Made by a program: the position numbers and the translations under genes. From Pseudomonas palleroniana (lineage in GTDB: Bacteria > Pseudomonadota > Gammaproteobacteria > Pseudomonadales > Pseudomonadaceae): a DNA stretch of 64,000 bases. Under the pieces are notes generated by a model. The model saw only the letters and a list, made by a program, of their open reading frames with translations, made no database searches and was not told the DNA's origin. The stretch lies in assembly GCF_003031675.1 (NCBI RefSeq), contig NZ_PYWX01000061.1, positions 248,001 to 312,000 on the forward strand. The letters run 5' to 3'. This document shows, piece by piece, positions 53,365 to 61,396 of the stretch. Numbering within the stretch: the first letter of the stretch is position 1; each line of letters begins with the position of its first letter.

Positions 53365-54744
53365 ATGATTAAAGATCCCTTTGCCCGTCTGGGCCTGGAC
53401 CGCGAAGTCCTGACTGTCAGCCAGCTCAACGGCCGCGCGCGGGTGTTGCTGGAAGACGTGTTCACCAATATCTGGGTGGAAGGCGAGATCTCCAACCTCG
53501 CCCGCCCAGCCTCCGGCCACGTGTACTTCACCCTCAAGGACAGTGGCGCCCAAGTGCGTTGCGCACTGTTTCGCAACAATGCCGCACGGGTGCGCCAGGC
53601 GTTGAAGGATGGCTTGGCGGTCAAGGTGCGTGGCAAGGTCTCACTGTTCGAGGGCCGCGGTGACTATCAGTTGATCCTCGACACGGTGGAGCCGGCCGGT
53701 GATGGTGCGCTGCGCCTGGCTTTCGATGCCCTGAAGGAAAAACTCAGCGCCGAGGGCCTGTTCAGTGCCGAACGCAAAGTACCGCTGCCGGCGCACCCTC
53801 GGCGTATTGGCATTATCAGCTCACCAACCGGTGCGGTGATCCGCGACATCATCAGCGTGTTCCGCCGCCGTGCACCACAGGTGCAATTGACGTTGATCCC
53901 CACTGCCGTACAAGGCCGCGAAGCGATCCCGCAGATCGTGCGGGCGCTGAAACTGGCCGACGCCCGCGGCTTTGATGCGTTGATCCTGGCCCGTGGCGGC
54001 GGCTCACTGGAAGACCTCTGGTGCTTCAACGAAGAAGCGGTGGCCCGGGCGGTGGATGCCTGCGTCACACCGATCGTCAGTGCCGTCGGCCATGAAACCG
54101 ATTTATCGATCAGCGACTTTGTCGCGGACGTTCGCGCCCCAACGCCCTCGGCCGCTGCTGAATTGCTGGCCCCGGATGCCAGCCACCTGGTGCGCCAGGT
54201 CGAAAGCCTGCACCGAAGGCTGGTGATGCTGATGCGCAACCGCCTCACCCACGACCGCCTGCGCCTGGAAGGCATGGCCCGCCGCCTGCGCCACCCCGGC
54301 GAACGCCTGCGCCAGCAAGCCCAGCGCCTGGATGACCTGGACATGCGCCTGCGTCGTGCGTTCGAACGCAGCCTCAATACCCGCCGCGAACGTCTGATCC
54401 GCCTGGAAACCCGCCTCGCCGGCCAACACCCGGGGCGCCAACTGGCCTTGTTGCGCCAGCGCCTGGACAGCCTCGCCGAACGCCTGCCCCGCGCCATGCG
54501 CGAAGGCCTCAAGGCCCGCCGCCTGCAACTGCAAAGCCAGGTGCAGACGCTGCAGGTGGTCAGCCCGCTGGCGACCCTGGGCCGGGGTTACAGCATTCTG
54601 CTGGACGAACGCGGCCAGGCCATCCGCAACGCCGCACAGACCCACACCGGCCAGCGGCTGACCGCGCGTCTTGGTGAAGGCCAATTGCAGGTGCGGGTGG
54701 AAGACAACCACCTGACACCCGTCACCCTTTCGTTATTGGATTGA
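53365..54744 (+). CDS. xseA: Exodeoxyribonuclease VII large subunit
   Basis: The catalytic subunit of ExoVII, which with several XseB copies degrades single-stranded DNA in both directions. In its 459 residues the N-terminal OB domain (about 15–110: LEDVFTNIWVEGEISNLARP) precedes the nuclease domain (GIISSPTGAVIRDI near 150, ILARGGGSLEDLWCFNEE near 210, SAVGHETDLSISDFVADVRAPTPSAAAE split across 235–265). A long arginine-rich coiled coil (270–400) and a C-terminal LGRGYSI motif follow. xseB is not in the window. It is 3 bases upstream of the M23 peptidase gene. Confidence 0.96.
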   Translation: MIKDPFARLGLDREVLTVSQLNGRARVLLEDVFTNIWVEGEISNLARPASGHVYFTLKDSGAQVRCALFRNNAARVRQALKDGLAVKVRGKVSLFEGRGDYQLILDTVEPAGDGALRLAFDALKEKLSAEGLFSAERKVPLPAHPRRIGIISSPTGAVIRDIISVFRRRAPQVQLTLIPTAVQGREAIPQIVRALKLADARGFDALILARGGGSLEDLWCFNEEAVARAVDACVTPIVSAVGHETDLSISDFVADVRAPTPSAAAELLAPDASHLVRQVESLHRRLVMLMRNRLTHDRLRLEGMARRLRHPGERLRQQAQRLDDLDMRLRRAFERSLNTRRERLIRLETRLAGQHPGRQLALLRQRLDSLAERLPRAMREGLKARRLQLQSQVQTLQVVSPLATLGRGYSILLDERGQAIRNAAQTHTGQRLTARLGEGQLQVRVEDNHLTPVTLSLLD

Positions 54745-54747
54745 TCG

Positions 54748-55569
54748 ATGCCACGTTTACTCAGCCTGTTAATGCTGCTGTGCCTTGCCTTTAATGCCCA
54801 CGCCGACAGCTACATCACCCGCACCCTGAACAAACCGGTGCCCGGCGGCGTTGCGGTGGTCGATCTCGGCCCTTCGGCGACGGCGCCCAAAGCCACTTAC
54901 CAAGGCAAACCGGTGCTGGTGGTCAAGGAGCAGGACAACTGGCTGGCGATTGTGGGTATCCCGCTGACCGTCAAGCCGGGCAACGAGCGCATCCTCAGCG
55001 GCGGGCGCAACCTGCCATTTATCGTCGGTTACAAGAAATACCCGGAACAACGCATCACCTTGAAAAACAAAAGCCAGGTCAACCCCGACCCGGCCCAGCT
55101 CAAGCGCATCGAGGGCGAACTGGCGGTGCAGATCAAGGCCTACCGCACCTTCAGCCCCAACCTGCCGAGCAACCTCGTACTGGATAAACCGGTGAATGGG
55201 CCGCTGTCGAGCAAGTTCGGCGTGCGCCGCTTCTTCAATGGCGAGGAACGCAACCCGCATTCCGGCCTGGACTTCGCCGTCGGTGCCGGCACCCCGATCA
55301 AAACCCCGGCAGCGGGCAAAGTGATCCTGACCGGCAACTACTTCTTCAACGGCAACACTGTGTTCGTTGACCATGGCCAGGGCTTTATCAGCATGTTCTG
55401 CCATATGTCGAAGATCGACGTGAAAACCGGCGATCAGCTGGCACGCGGCGCCGTGGTCGGCAAGGTCGGCTCGACAGGCCGCGCGACCGGGCCGCATATG
55501 CATTGGAACGTCAGTCTCAATGATGCGCGAGTGGACCCGGCGATCTTTATCGGCGCCTTCCAACCTTGA
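54748..55569 (+). CDS. M23-family metallopeptidase (periplasmic)
   Basis: A 273-residue exported protein with a signal peptide (MPRLLSLLMLLCLAFNAHA, cut near residue 19). After an N-terminal beta-rich domain (about 25–105), the LytM/M23 domain has the zinc ligands H171 and D175 (NPHSGLDFAVG) and H250/H252 (TGPHMHWNV). All four positions are present, so it should be an active peptidoglycan endopeptidase rather than a degenerate EnvC-type activator. Start 3 bases after the xseA stop, so co-transcribed. A GCGCGC hairpin (55579–55604) follows. Confidence 0.9.
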   Translation: MPRLLSLLMLLCLAFNAHADSYITRTLNKPVPGGVAVVDLGPSATAPKATYQGKPVLVVKEQDNWLAIVGIPLTVKPGNERILSGGRNLPFIVGYKKYPEQRITLKNKSQVNPDPAQLKRIEGELAVQIKAYRTFSPNLPSNLVLDKPVNGPLSSKFGVRRFFNGEERNPHSGLDFAVGAGTPIKTPAAGKVILTGNYFFNGNTVFVDHGQGFISMFCHMSKIDVKTGDQLARGAVVGKVGSTGRATGPHMHWNVSLNDARVDPAIFIGAFQP

Positions 55570-55578
55570 TCGGCTCGA

Positions 55579-55604
55579 TTGCGCGCTCGCCAAAGGGCGC
55601 GCAA
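55579..55604 (+). terminator. Possible terminator after the M23 peptidase gene
   Basis: TTGCGCGC (55579–55586) pairs with GCGCGCAA (55597–55604) around a 10-base loop, 10 bases past the stop. There is no T-run, so termination strength is uncertain. Confidence 0.45.
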
Positions 55605-55633
55605 TAAATACCAGCGCGCAGATAATTACCCAC

Positions 55634-55891
55634 TATAAAATCTCGTTTTCTGCAGCAATAGCAGAACTTCTCTCAATTTTTCTCGACTGCTTGCCATCTT
55701 TCACCTCGGCGGTTAGGGTTGAGCTTATGAAAACCTCTCACACCCTCATTCAGCTCCGCCAGCACCGCAGCCTGTGCCTCGTCAGCGCACGACTGCCAGG
55801 CTGAATCGATCTGTCTCGTCCCCGGTTTTATCCCTAATAAACGCTTTCCGGCAGGCCGCCTCTTCTCGGCCCTACAACAAGGATTTTTCTG
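55634..55891 (+). promoter_or_regulatory. leuA leader region
   Basis: The gap from 55570 to 55891 (322 bases) holds no ordinary gene. A TATAAA (55634–55639) could be a -10 box with no clear -35. A short frame (55727–55804) follows. CAGCCTG and CAGGCTG, in the frame's second half, are perfect inverted repeats. A GGCCG/CGGCC stem near 55854–55871 ends just ahead of the leuA ribosome-binding site AAGGA. No T-run follows the stems, so control by translation is as likely as attenuation by termination. Confidence 0.45.
55727..55804 (+). CDS. Candidate leuA leader peptide (25 residues)
   Basis: A short frame beginning MKTSHTLIQLRQHRSLCLV, 25 residues ending at a TGA at 55802–55804, 87 bases before leuA. 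It has five leucine codons (CTC, CTC, CTG, CTC, CTG) of 25, but no long leucine run like E. coli LeuL. AGGG lies upstream at a slightly long distance. Its last codons form one arm of an inverted repeat with codons 15–17. Whether it is translated is unknown. Confidence 0.4.
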   Translation: MKTSHTLIQLRQHRSLCLVSARLPG

Positions 55892-57571
55892 ATGAGCATG
55901 CTCAAAGACCCGTCTTCCAAGTACCGTGCGTTCCCGACTATCGATATCCCGGACCGCACCTGGCCTTCGAAAACCATCACCAGCGCGCCGATCTGGTGCA
56001 GTTCCGACCTGCGTGATGGCAACCAGTCGCTGATCGAGCCAATGGACGCGGTTAAAAAGCTGCGTTTCTGGAAGACCCTGGTGGCGGTCGGCGTGAAGGA
56101 AATCGAGGCTTCGTTCCCGGCGGCCTCGCAAACCGACTTCGACTTTGTACGCACCCTGATCGAAGACAACCACATCCCCGAGGACACCACCATCCAGGTG
56201 CTGACCCAGGGTCGTGAAGACCTGATTGCGCGGACCTTCGAATCCCTGCGCGGTGCCAAGAAGGCCATCGTGCACCTGTATAACGCCACGTCGCCGTCGT
56301 TCCGTCGCATCGTGTTCAATCAGGATAAGGAAGGCATCAAGGCCATCGCGGTCAACGCCGCCAAGCTGTTCGTCAAATACGCCGCCCAGCAGCCTGAAAC
56401 CCATTGGACCTTCGAATACTCGCCGGAGACCTTCAGCGCCACCGAGCTGGAGTTCGCCAAGGAAGTGTGTGATGCCGTGATCGAGGTGTGGAACCCGACA
56501 CCTGAGCACAAGATGATCCTCAACCTGCCGGCCACCGTTGAATGCGCGACGCCGAACATCTATGCCGACCAGATCGAGTGGTTCGGTCGCCATATCAACC
56601 GTCGTGACAGCGTGATCATCAGCCTGCACACCCACAACGACCGTGGCACGGGCGTTGCCGCCACCGAGCTGGGCCTGATGGCCGGCGCCGACCGTGTCGA
56701 AGGCTGCCTGTTCGGCAACGGCGAGCGTACCGGTAACGTCGACCTGGTCACCGTGGCACTGAACATGTACACCCAGGGCCTCGACCCGCAGTTGGACTTC
56801 TCCGACATCGACGGCGTGCGCAAAGTGGTCGAGGAGTGCAACCAGATCCAGGTGCATCCACGTCACCCCTACGTCGGCGACCTGGTGCACACCGCCTTCT
56901 CCGGCTCCCACCAGGACGCAATCCGCAAGGGTTTCGCCCAGCAGAAGGACGATGCGCTGTGGGAAGTGCCGTACTTGCCGATCGACCCGGCCGACATCGG
57001 CCGCAGCTACGAGGCCGTGATTCGGGTGAACAGCCAGTCGGGCAAAGGCGGTATCGCCTACCTGCTGGAGCAGGAATACGACATCAGCTTGCCGCGCCGC
57101 ATGCAGATCGAATTCAGCCAGGTTGTGCAGGCCGAAACCGACCGCATCGGCCTGGAGATGACCGCACAGCAGATCTACGCCTTGCTGCAACGTGAGTACC
57201 TGCAAGCCAACACCCCGTACGCGCTGGTCAGCCACCGCCTGCAGGAAGAGAACGGCAACAGTTCGGTAGAAGTCGAAGTCTCGGGCAAGGGCCAGGGTGA
57301 AACCAACCTGCGCTGGCACGGCAAGGGCTACGGTACCCTGGAAGCCCTGGTCGCCGCCCTGCCGATCAAGGTGGAGATCATGGACTACAACGAACACGCC
57401 ATCGGTGCAGGTACCAATGCCAAGGCGGCGGCCTACATTGAACTGCGTGTGAACGGCGAGCGCCCGGTGCACGGCGTGGGCATTGACGAAAACATCACTA
57501 CGGCGAGCTTCAAGGCGGTGTTCAGTGCGCTGAACCGTTCGTTGAGCCAGCTGGAAGCGAAAGCGGCGTAA
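55892..57571 (+). CDS. leuA: 2-Isopropylmalate synthase
   Basis: Condenses acetyl-CoA with 2-oxoisovalerate, the first committed step to leucine. The 559-residue enzyme starts at MSMLKDPSSKYRAFPTI (ATG 55892 behind AAGGA). The TIM barrel carries SSDLRDGNQSLIEP and the metal-binding HTHNDRGTG. A linker and the C-terminal LeuA regulatory domain (about 430–555, ending near NRSLSQLEAKAA) give leucine feedback inhibition. Length fits the actinobacterial/pseudomonad form that starts RAFPTIDIPDR. A strong terminator follows. Confidence 0.97.
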   Translation: MSMLKDPSSKYRAFPTIDIPDRTWPSKTITSAPIWCSSDLRDGNQSLIEPMDAVKKLRFWKTLVAVGVKEIEASFPAASQTDFDFVRTLIEDNHIPEDTTIQVLTQGREDLIARTFESLRGAKKAIVHLYNATSPSFRRIVFNQDKEGIKAIAVNAAKLFVKYAAQQPETHWTFEYSPETFSATELEFAKEVCDAVIEVWNPTPEHKMILNLPATVECATPNIYADQIEWFGRHINRRDSVIISLHTHNDRGTGVAATELGLMAGADRVEGCLFGNGERTGNVDLVTVALNMYTQGLDPQLDFSDIDGVRKVVEECNQIQVHPRHPYVGDLVHTAFSGSHQDAIRKGFAQQKDDALWEVPYLPIDPADIGRSYEAVIRVNSQSGKGGIAYLLEQEYDISLPRRMQIEFSQVVQAETDRIGLEMTAQQIYALLQREYLQANTPYALVSHRLQEENGNSSVEVEVSGKGQGETNLRWHGKGYGTLEALVAALPIKVEIMDYNEHAIGAGTNAKAAAYIELRVNGERPVHGVGIDENITTASFKAVFSALNRSLSQLEAKAA

Positions 57572-57589
57572 GCTTCATCGCTGCAATGC

Positions 57590-57625
57590 AAAAGGCCCCT
57601 GGGTGAGAATCCAGGGGCCTTTTTT
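57590..57625 (+). terminator. Terminator of leuA
   Basis: AGGCCCCTGG pairs with CCAGGGGCCT around an 8-base loop and is followed by a T-run, 19 bases past the stop. Confidence 0.95.
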
Positions 57626-57657
57626 GTTTGAGATATCAGGGCGTTCGGTCTGGCCTC

Positions 57658-57724
57658 ATCGGGAGCAAGCCCCCTCCCACACTTGGAATGCATTCCAAAT
57701 GGTGGGAGGGGGCTTGCTCCCGAT
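57658..57724. repeat. REPIN (same class as 38359–38447)
   Basis: Halves at 57658–57681 and 57701–57724 (core GGGAGGGGGCTTGCTCCCGA) face each other. The loop itself holds a perfect 16-base palindrome, TTGGAATGCATTCCAA (57683–57698). Confidence 0.9.
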
Positions 57725-57751
57725 GGCGACATTACCCACAGCAAGAACCGA

Positions 57752-58543
57752 TCAGACAAACTGAAAGCTATCGGCATCCAGGTTCGCTGGGAACCGAGTG
57801 CGATAATCCGCCAGCTCCGCCGCGACCAGGCACACCTGGAACACCCCATCCGCCTCGCCGGCACTCAGCAAGGTCTCGCCCTGGAAATCCAGCACCTGGC
57901 TGTCACCGGTATAGGCAAAGCCTTTGCCATCGGTGCCCACCCGGTTCACTGCAGCCACGTAACACAGGTTTTCGATGGCTCGCGCCGGCAGCAGGCGGTT
58001 CCAATGCAGACGGCGGGCACCCGGCCAGTTGGCGGTGTACAGCAGCAGATCGGTGTCCTGGGCGTCGCGGCTCCACACCGGGAAGCGCAGGTCGTAGCAA
58101 ATCAGCGGGCGAATACGCCAGCCTTTCAATTCAAACTGTACCTGGCGCTCGCCCGGCGTGTAATGGTCATGCTCGCCCGCCATACGGAACAGGTGGCGTT
58201 TATCGTAATGCAGCACCTCGCCATCCGGGCGCGCCCACAGCAGGCGGTTGCGGTGGCTGCCGTCCGCCGCCTGGATGATGACGCTGCCGGTGATTACCGC
58301 GTTGTGCTTCGCTGCCTGGGCCTGGAGCCATTGATGGGTAGGCCCCTGTTCCGGCTCGGCGAGCGTGGCCGACTCCATCGAAAAACCGGTGGTGAACATT
58401 TCCGGTAACACGATCAGGTCAGCCCCTGTCACCTGCTCCAGCAACAGCTCGAAGTGTTCAAGGTTGGCCTGGCGGTCATGCCAGGCCAAGTGGGTCTGGA
58501 CCAGGGCAATATTCAGATTCGGCAATGTACTCAGATCACGCAT
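57752..58543 (-). CDS. Nitrilase-superfamily amidohydrolase, probable omega-amidase (YafV-like)
   Basis: A 263-residue carbon-nitrogen hydrolase. The catalytic triad is visible: E48 (IVLPEMFTTGF), K115 (HYDKRHLF) and C149 (PLICYDLRFP). The 'MFTTGF' form and the length fit omega-amidases of the Nit2/YafV group, which hydrolyse alpha-ketoglutaramate or alpha-ketosuccinamate. Its start (ATG complement 58543) overlaps the end of the aminotransferase gene by 13 bases, and that partner would make the ketoacid amides. Longer upstream readings are rejected. Confidence 0.88.
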   Translation of the reverse strand: MRDLSTLPNLNIALVQTHLAWHDRQANLEHFELLLEQVTGADLIVLPEMFTTGFSMESATLAEPEQGPTHQWLQAQAAKHNAVITGSVIIQAADGSHRNRLLWARPDGEVLHYDKRHLFRMAGEHDHYTPGERQVQFELKGWRIRPLICYDLRFPVWSRDAQDTDLLLYTANWPGARRLHWNRLLPARAIENLCYVAAVNRVGTDGKGFAYTGDSQVLDFQGETLLSAGEADGVFQVCLVAAELADYRTRFPANLDADSFQFV

Positions 58544-59679
58544 AGTTTTTCGGCCGCTTGTCGCAGCGTCTCCTCGCGTTTGGCAAAGCACAGGCGCACC
58601 AGGCGCTGGCCTTGGGGTGGCTGCTGATAGAACACCGAGACCGGGATGGTCGCCACACCGTGTTCGCGGGTCATCCACAGTGACATGGCGACGTCATCCA
58701 GGTCCGGGCGAATCTGCGAGTAATCCACCAGTTGAAAGTAAGTACCGCTCACCCGGGTAAAGCTCAAGCGCGACGGGGTCAGCAGGTCGCAGAACAGATC
58801 ACGCTTGGCTTGATAGAACGCCGGCAGTTCGTCGACGTGCTCCGGATGTTCGGCCATGAAGTCGGCCAAAGCATACTGCAGCGGGGTCACTCCGCAGAAG
58901 TTGACATATTGATGCACCTTGCGCAGTTCGGTCGTCAGGGCCGGTGGCGCGACGACGTAGCCGGTTTTCCAGCCGGTGACGTGGTAGGTCTTGCCAAAAG
59001 AACTGACCACGAACGCACGCGAGTACAGCTCTGCATGGGCCAATACGCTGACGTGGGGCACGCCATCGAATACCAGGTGTTCGTAAACCTCATCACTGAC
59101 CAGATAAATATCACGGTCGCGGATCAGTTCGGCCAACTGGTCCAGCTCGGCACGGCTGATCAGTGCGCCAGTAGGGTTGTGCGGGGTGTTGAGGATAATC
59201 ATGCGCGTGCGCGGCGAAAGTGCAGCCTTGATCTGTTCAAAATCCAGGGCAAAACCTTGCAGGCTCAACTGCACATGGATGCACCGACCGCCGGCGAGTT
59301 CGACGGAGGGCTCGTAGCTGTCATAGCAAGGGTCGAACACGATGACTTCATCACCCTGGCGAATCACCGCCTGGATCGCGCAGAAAATCGCCTCAGTGGC
59401 GCCGGGTGTGATGGTCACCTCAGTGTCAGCATTGACCGTGGCGCCATAACTGCGGGCGATCTTGGCGGCCACCTGCTGACGCAGCACCGGCAGGCCGGTC
59501 ATTGGCGCATATTGGTTGTGGCCCAGGGCGATGTGCTTGCCCACCGCGTCGAGCAAACCCTGGGGGCCGTTGAAGTCCGGAAACCCTTGGGACAGGTTGA
59601 GCGCGCCGGTTTCGGCAGCGAGTTGCGACATGGTGGTGAAAATGGTCGTGCCGACATTCGGCAGCTTGCTGGTGATCAT
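58531..59679 (-). CDS. PLP-dependent methionine aminotransferase (YbdL-like)
   Basis: A 382-residue class I/II aminotransferase starting at MITSKLPNVGTTIFTTMS (ATG complement 59679). The PLP lysine is K230 in SSFGKTYHVTGWK, with TPGATEAIF and NTPHNPTG as cofactor and substrate motifs. The N-terminus and length match E. coli YbdL and glutamine transaminase K, which transaminate 4-methylthio-2-oxobutyrate, preferring glutamine or methionine. With the downstream omega-amidase it forms a ketoacid salvage pair; this link is inferred from overlap and family knowledge. Confidence 0.9.
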   Translation of the reverse strand: MITSKLPNVGTTIFTTMSQLAAETGALNLSQGFPDFNGPQGLLDAVGKHIALGHNQYAPMTGLPVLRQQVAAKIARSYGATVNADTEVTITPGATEAIFCAIQAVIRQGDEVIVFDPCYDSYEPSVELAGGRCIHVQLSLQGFALDFEQIKAALSPRTRMIILNTPHNPTGALISRAELDQLAELIRDRDIYLVSDEVYEHLVFDGVPHVSVLAHAELYSRAFVVSSFGKTYHVTGWKTGYVVAPPALTTELRKVHQYVNFCGVTPLQYALADFMAEHPEHVDELPAFYQAKRDLFCDLLTPSRLSFTRVSGTYFQLVDYSQIRPDLDDVAMSLWMTREHGVATIPVSVFYQQPPQGQRLVRLCFAKREETLRQAAEKLCVI

Positions 59680-59754
59680 CGAAAGGCCCCTGCAGGTAAG
59701 CCTCAAGTTTTAAGCTGCTGGTTGCATCGGGTCAAGGCACAAACCACCGCGCAC

Positions 59755-59782
59755 AAAAAAGGGCTCATCAAGAGCCCTTTTT
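59755..59782. terminator. Terminator after der
   Basis: An A-run, GGGCTC (59761–59766), loop ATCAA, GAGCCC (59772–59777) and T-run, 13 bases past the der stop on the minus strand. Confidence 0.92.
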
Positions 59783-59794
59783 GCAAGATCGAAA

Positions 59795-61264
59795 TCAGCG
59801 CTTATCGCGGCGCTTCTTGTCGGCCTTCTTATGGTGGCTCATCAAACGACGCTTCTTGTTCACCTGACGGTCAGTCAAGGTGTTCTTGTTGCCTTCGTAT
59901 GGGTTCTCGCCACCTTTGAACTCGATACGGATCGGCGTACCGACCAGCTTCAAGACACGACGGTAGGTGTTTTCCAGGTAACGCACATAGGACTTCGGCA
60001 CCTTCTCGATCTGGTTGCCGTGGATCACGATAATCGGCGGGTTGGCACCGCCCAAGTGGGCGTAACGCAGTTTGATCCGGCGGTTGTTGACCATCGGCGG
60101 CGCGTGCTCGCCAACGGCGTCTTCCAGGATCTGGGTCAGGCGACTTGTGGGCCAGCGGGTAACCGCAGACCTGAACGAGTTCTGTACGGACGCGTAGAGG
60201 TTACCCACGCCGGTGCCGTGCAATGCCGAAATAAAGTGGATATCGGCGAACTCGACGAAGAACAGGCGACGCTGCAGCTCGGTCTTGACGAAATCGCGCT
60301 CGCTCGGCGTCATGCCGTCCCACTTGTTGATCGCGATGACCAGTGCGCGACCGGCCTCCAGGGCAAAGCCCAGCAGGTTGAGGTCGTGGTCTACCACGCC
60401 TTCGCGGGCGTCCATCACAAAGATCACCACGTTGGCGTCCTTGATGGCCTGCAGGGTTTTCACCACGGAGAACTTTTCAACTTCCTCGTGGATCTTGCCG
60501 CGCTTGCGCACACCGGCGGTGTCGATCAGCGTGTACTTTTCCTCGTTACGTTCGAACGGGATGTAGATGCTGTCGCGGGTGGTGCCGGGTTGGTCGTACA
60601 CGATAACCCGGTCTTCACCGAGCATGCGGTTGACCAGTGTCGACTTGCCGACGTTCGGACGGCCGATGATGGCGATCTTGATACCGTCTTTCTCGCTCGG
60701 GCCTGGAATGCGCTTGGCTTCCTCACCTTCGGCGACGATCTCTTCCTCACCCTCTTCTTCCTCGACATCATCCTTGGGGAAACTGCTCAGGGCAATTTCC
60801 AGCATCTGGCTGATGCCGCGACCGTGGGCACCGGCGATCGGGATCGCATCACCCAGGCCCATCGGGCTGAATTCGGCTCGGGCCAACTCAGGATCGATGT
60901 TGTCGATCTTGTTGGCGACCACATAGGAACGCTTGTTGCGCTTGCGCAGGTGCTCGCCAATCATCTGGTCGGCAGCGGTATAGCCCGCACGGGCATCCAC
61001 CAGGAACAACACGACATCGGCTTCTTCGATGGCCAGCAGCGACTGCTCGGCCATTTTTTCGTCCATGCCATGCTCGTCACCGGAAATACCACCGGTGTCG
61101 ACAATAATGTAGGAGCGCCCTTGCCACTTTGCCTCACCGTATTGGCGATCACGGGTCAGACCGGACAAGTCGCCGACGATGGCGTCGCGAGTCCTGGTCA
61201 GGCGGTTGAACAAGGTGGACTTGCCGACGTTAGGTCGGCCCACCAGGGCGATTACGGGAACCAT
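59795..61264 (-). CDS. der: Ribosome assembly GTPase Der (EngA)
   Basis: An essential 489-residue GTPase for 50S assembly with two tandem G domains, each with a P-loop GRPNVGKST (near residues 9–17 and about 200–210), DTGGI/DTAGV and NKxD motifs (NKID, NKWD). An acidic linker (VEEEEGEEEIVAEGEE) separates the domains. A KH-like domain and a lysine/arginine-rich tail (KKRRLMSHHKKADKKRRDKR region) end the protein. The ATG at 61264 follows GGAGAG; a GTG four codons upstream is less likely. It follows bamB with a terminator in between. Confidence 0.97.
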   Translation of the reverse strand: MVPVIALVGRPNVGKSTLFNRLTRTRDAIVGDLSGLTRDRQYGEAKWQGRSYIIVDTGGISGDEHGMDEKMAEQSLLAIEEADVVLFLVDARAGYTAADQMIGEHLRKRNKRSYVVANKIDNIDPELARAEFSPMGLGDAIPIAGAHGRGISQMLEIALSSFPKDDVEEEEGEEEIVAEGEEAKRIPGPSEKDGIKIAIIGRPNVGKSTLVNRMLGEDRVIVYDQPGTTRDSIYIPFERNEEKYTLIDTAGVRKRGKIHEEVEKFSVVKTLQAIKDANVVIFVMDAREGVVDHDLNLLGFALEAGRALVIAINKWDGMTPSERDFVKTELQRRLFFVEFADIHFISALHGTGVGNLYASVQNSFRSAVTRWPTSRLTQILEDAVGEHAPPMVNNRRIKLRYAHLGGANPPIIVIHGNQIEKVPKSYVRYLENTYRRVLKLVGTPIRIEFKGGENPYEGNKNTLTDRQVNKKRRLMSHHKKADKKRRDKR

Positions 61265-61296
61265 GCGGCTCTCCACTTCGTTATTTCAGAAAATAC

Positions 61297-61320
61297 AAAA
61301 GCCGCTGCAAGGCAGCGGCT
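61297..61320 (-). terminator. Terminator between bamB and der
   Basis: AGCCGCTGC (61300–61308) pairs with GCAGCGGCT (61312–61320). On the minus strand the stem is followed by TTTTG. It would end the hisS–yfgM–bamB transcript in part and separate der. Confidence 0.8.
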
Positions 61321-61330
61321 GGTGCTCGAC

Positions 61331-61358
61331 TGTAGGGGCGAGCTTGCTAGCTCCTACA
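61331..61358. repeat. Single degenerate REP-like palindrome
   Basis: A 28-base imperfect palindrome (ends TGTAGG / CCTACA, centre GAGCTTGCTAGC) between bamB and its terminator. Confidence 0.6.
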
Positions 61359-61396
61359 GGTGAAGCTGCTTGAGGGGCTAGCCCCAAGCATAGTTC

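Noticed and set aside
55854..55875. A factor-independent terminator in the leuA leader
   Set aside because: The GGCCG/CGGCC stem is not followed by a T-run and ends right at the ribosome-binding site, so it was kept only as part of the leader.
21625..57724. CRISPR array
   Set aside because: The repeated 24–28-base units are inverted pairs scattered singly between genes, with no regular spacers and no cas genes: they are REP/REPIN elements.
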